Below, piece by piece: positions 63,994 through 64,000 of a stretch of DNA of 64,000 bases. Position numbers and translations under genes: made by a program. The notes under the pieces are model-generated. The model made no database searches. It had not been told where the DNA came from and saw nothing but the letters and a program-made list of their open reading frames with translations. Each line of letters opens with the position of its first letter. Position 1 is the first letter of the stretch. Source of the stretch: Buttiauxella agrestis ATCC 33320 (GTDB taxonomy: Bacteria > Pseudomonadota > Gammaproteobacteria > Enterobacterales > Enterobacteriaceae). Location of the stretch: contig JALKFA010000001.1 of assembly GCA_024169445.1 (NCBI GenBank), forward strand, positions 620,001 to 684,000. Reading direction: 5' to 3'.

Positions 63994-64000
63994 CATTTCA

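Overview
The window is chromosomal DNA of an Enterobacteriaceae member (gamma-proteobacteria). Almost every gene matches, in identity and order, the crp-to-glpR region of Escherichia coli as I remember it. The genus cannot be fixed from sequence alone. The main departures from the E. coli map are a solitary cytosine deaminase gene beside nirB, no frl genes between yhfL and yhfS, no yhgE between hslO and pckA, no gntT between nfuA and malQ, and a single fic gene that appears to have swallowed its antitoxin gene yhfG.

Layout. 1-7.2 kb: end of yhfK, argD, pabA, fic, ppiA, tsgA, codA. 7.3-12.8 kb: anaerobic nitrite reduction operon nirBDC-cysG behind a textbook NarL/NarP plus FNR promoter. 12.9-20.6 kb: lipoprotein yhfL and the poorly characterised eight-gene yhfZYXW-php-yhfUTS operon. 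21-31.1 kb: trpS-gph-rpe-dam-damX-aroB-aroK cluster and the hofMNOPQ pilus/DNA-uptake-like genes. 31.2-38.9 kb: mrcA, nudE, igaA, yrfG, hslR, hslO. 39.9-46.8 kb: pckA, envZ-ompR, greB, tex. 47.6-52.6 kb: feoABC, bioH, gntX, nfuA. 53.4-61 kb: malPQ and their activator malT. 61-64 kb: glpD and divergent glpEG.

The most unusual content is non-coding. Three copies of a structured element (38955-39567, 46814-47133, 52709-53360) end in inverted repeats that differ from the Tn5 mosaic end at only 1-3 of 19 positions. They carry no transposase gene. Each has several internal hairpins whose arms change together between copies, so pairing is kept while sequence drifts. The two long copies also contain a nested fold-back module that the short copy has mostly lost. 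At least two of them, and probably all three, sit at the apex of a short palindromic repeat (CCCTCTCC...GGGAGAG type) that also forms tandem arrays at 10341-10460 and 20748-20968. I read these as a family of non-autonomous Tn5/IS4-type MITEs that target hairpins and may act as structured RNA or DNA.

The second highlight is fic (3157-3759). Its first ~30 residues resemble the YhfG (FicA) antitoxin with an altered inhibitory motif, joined to a Fic domain that has lost its own N-terminus.

Comparisons to E. coli proteins are from memory; no database search was run.
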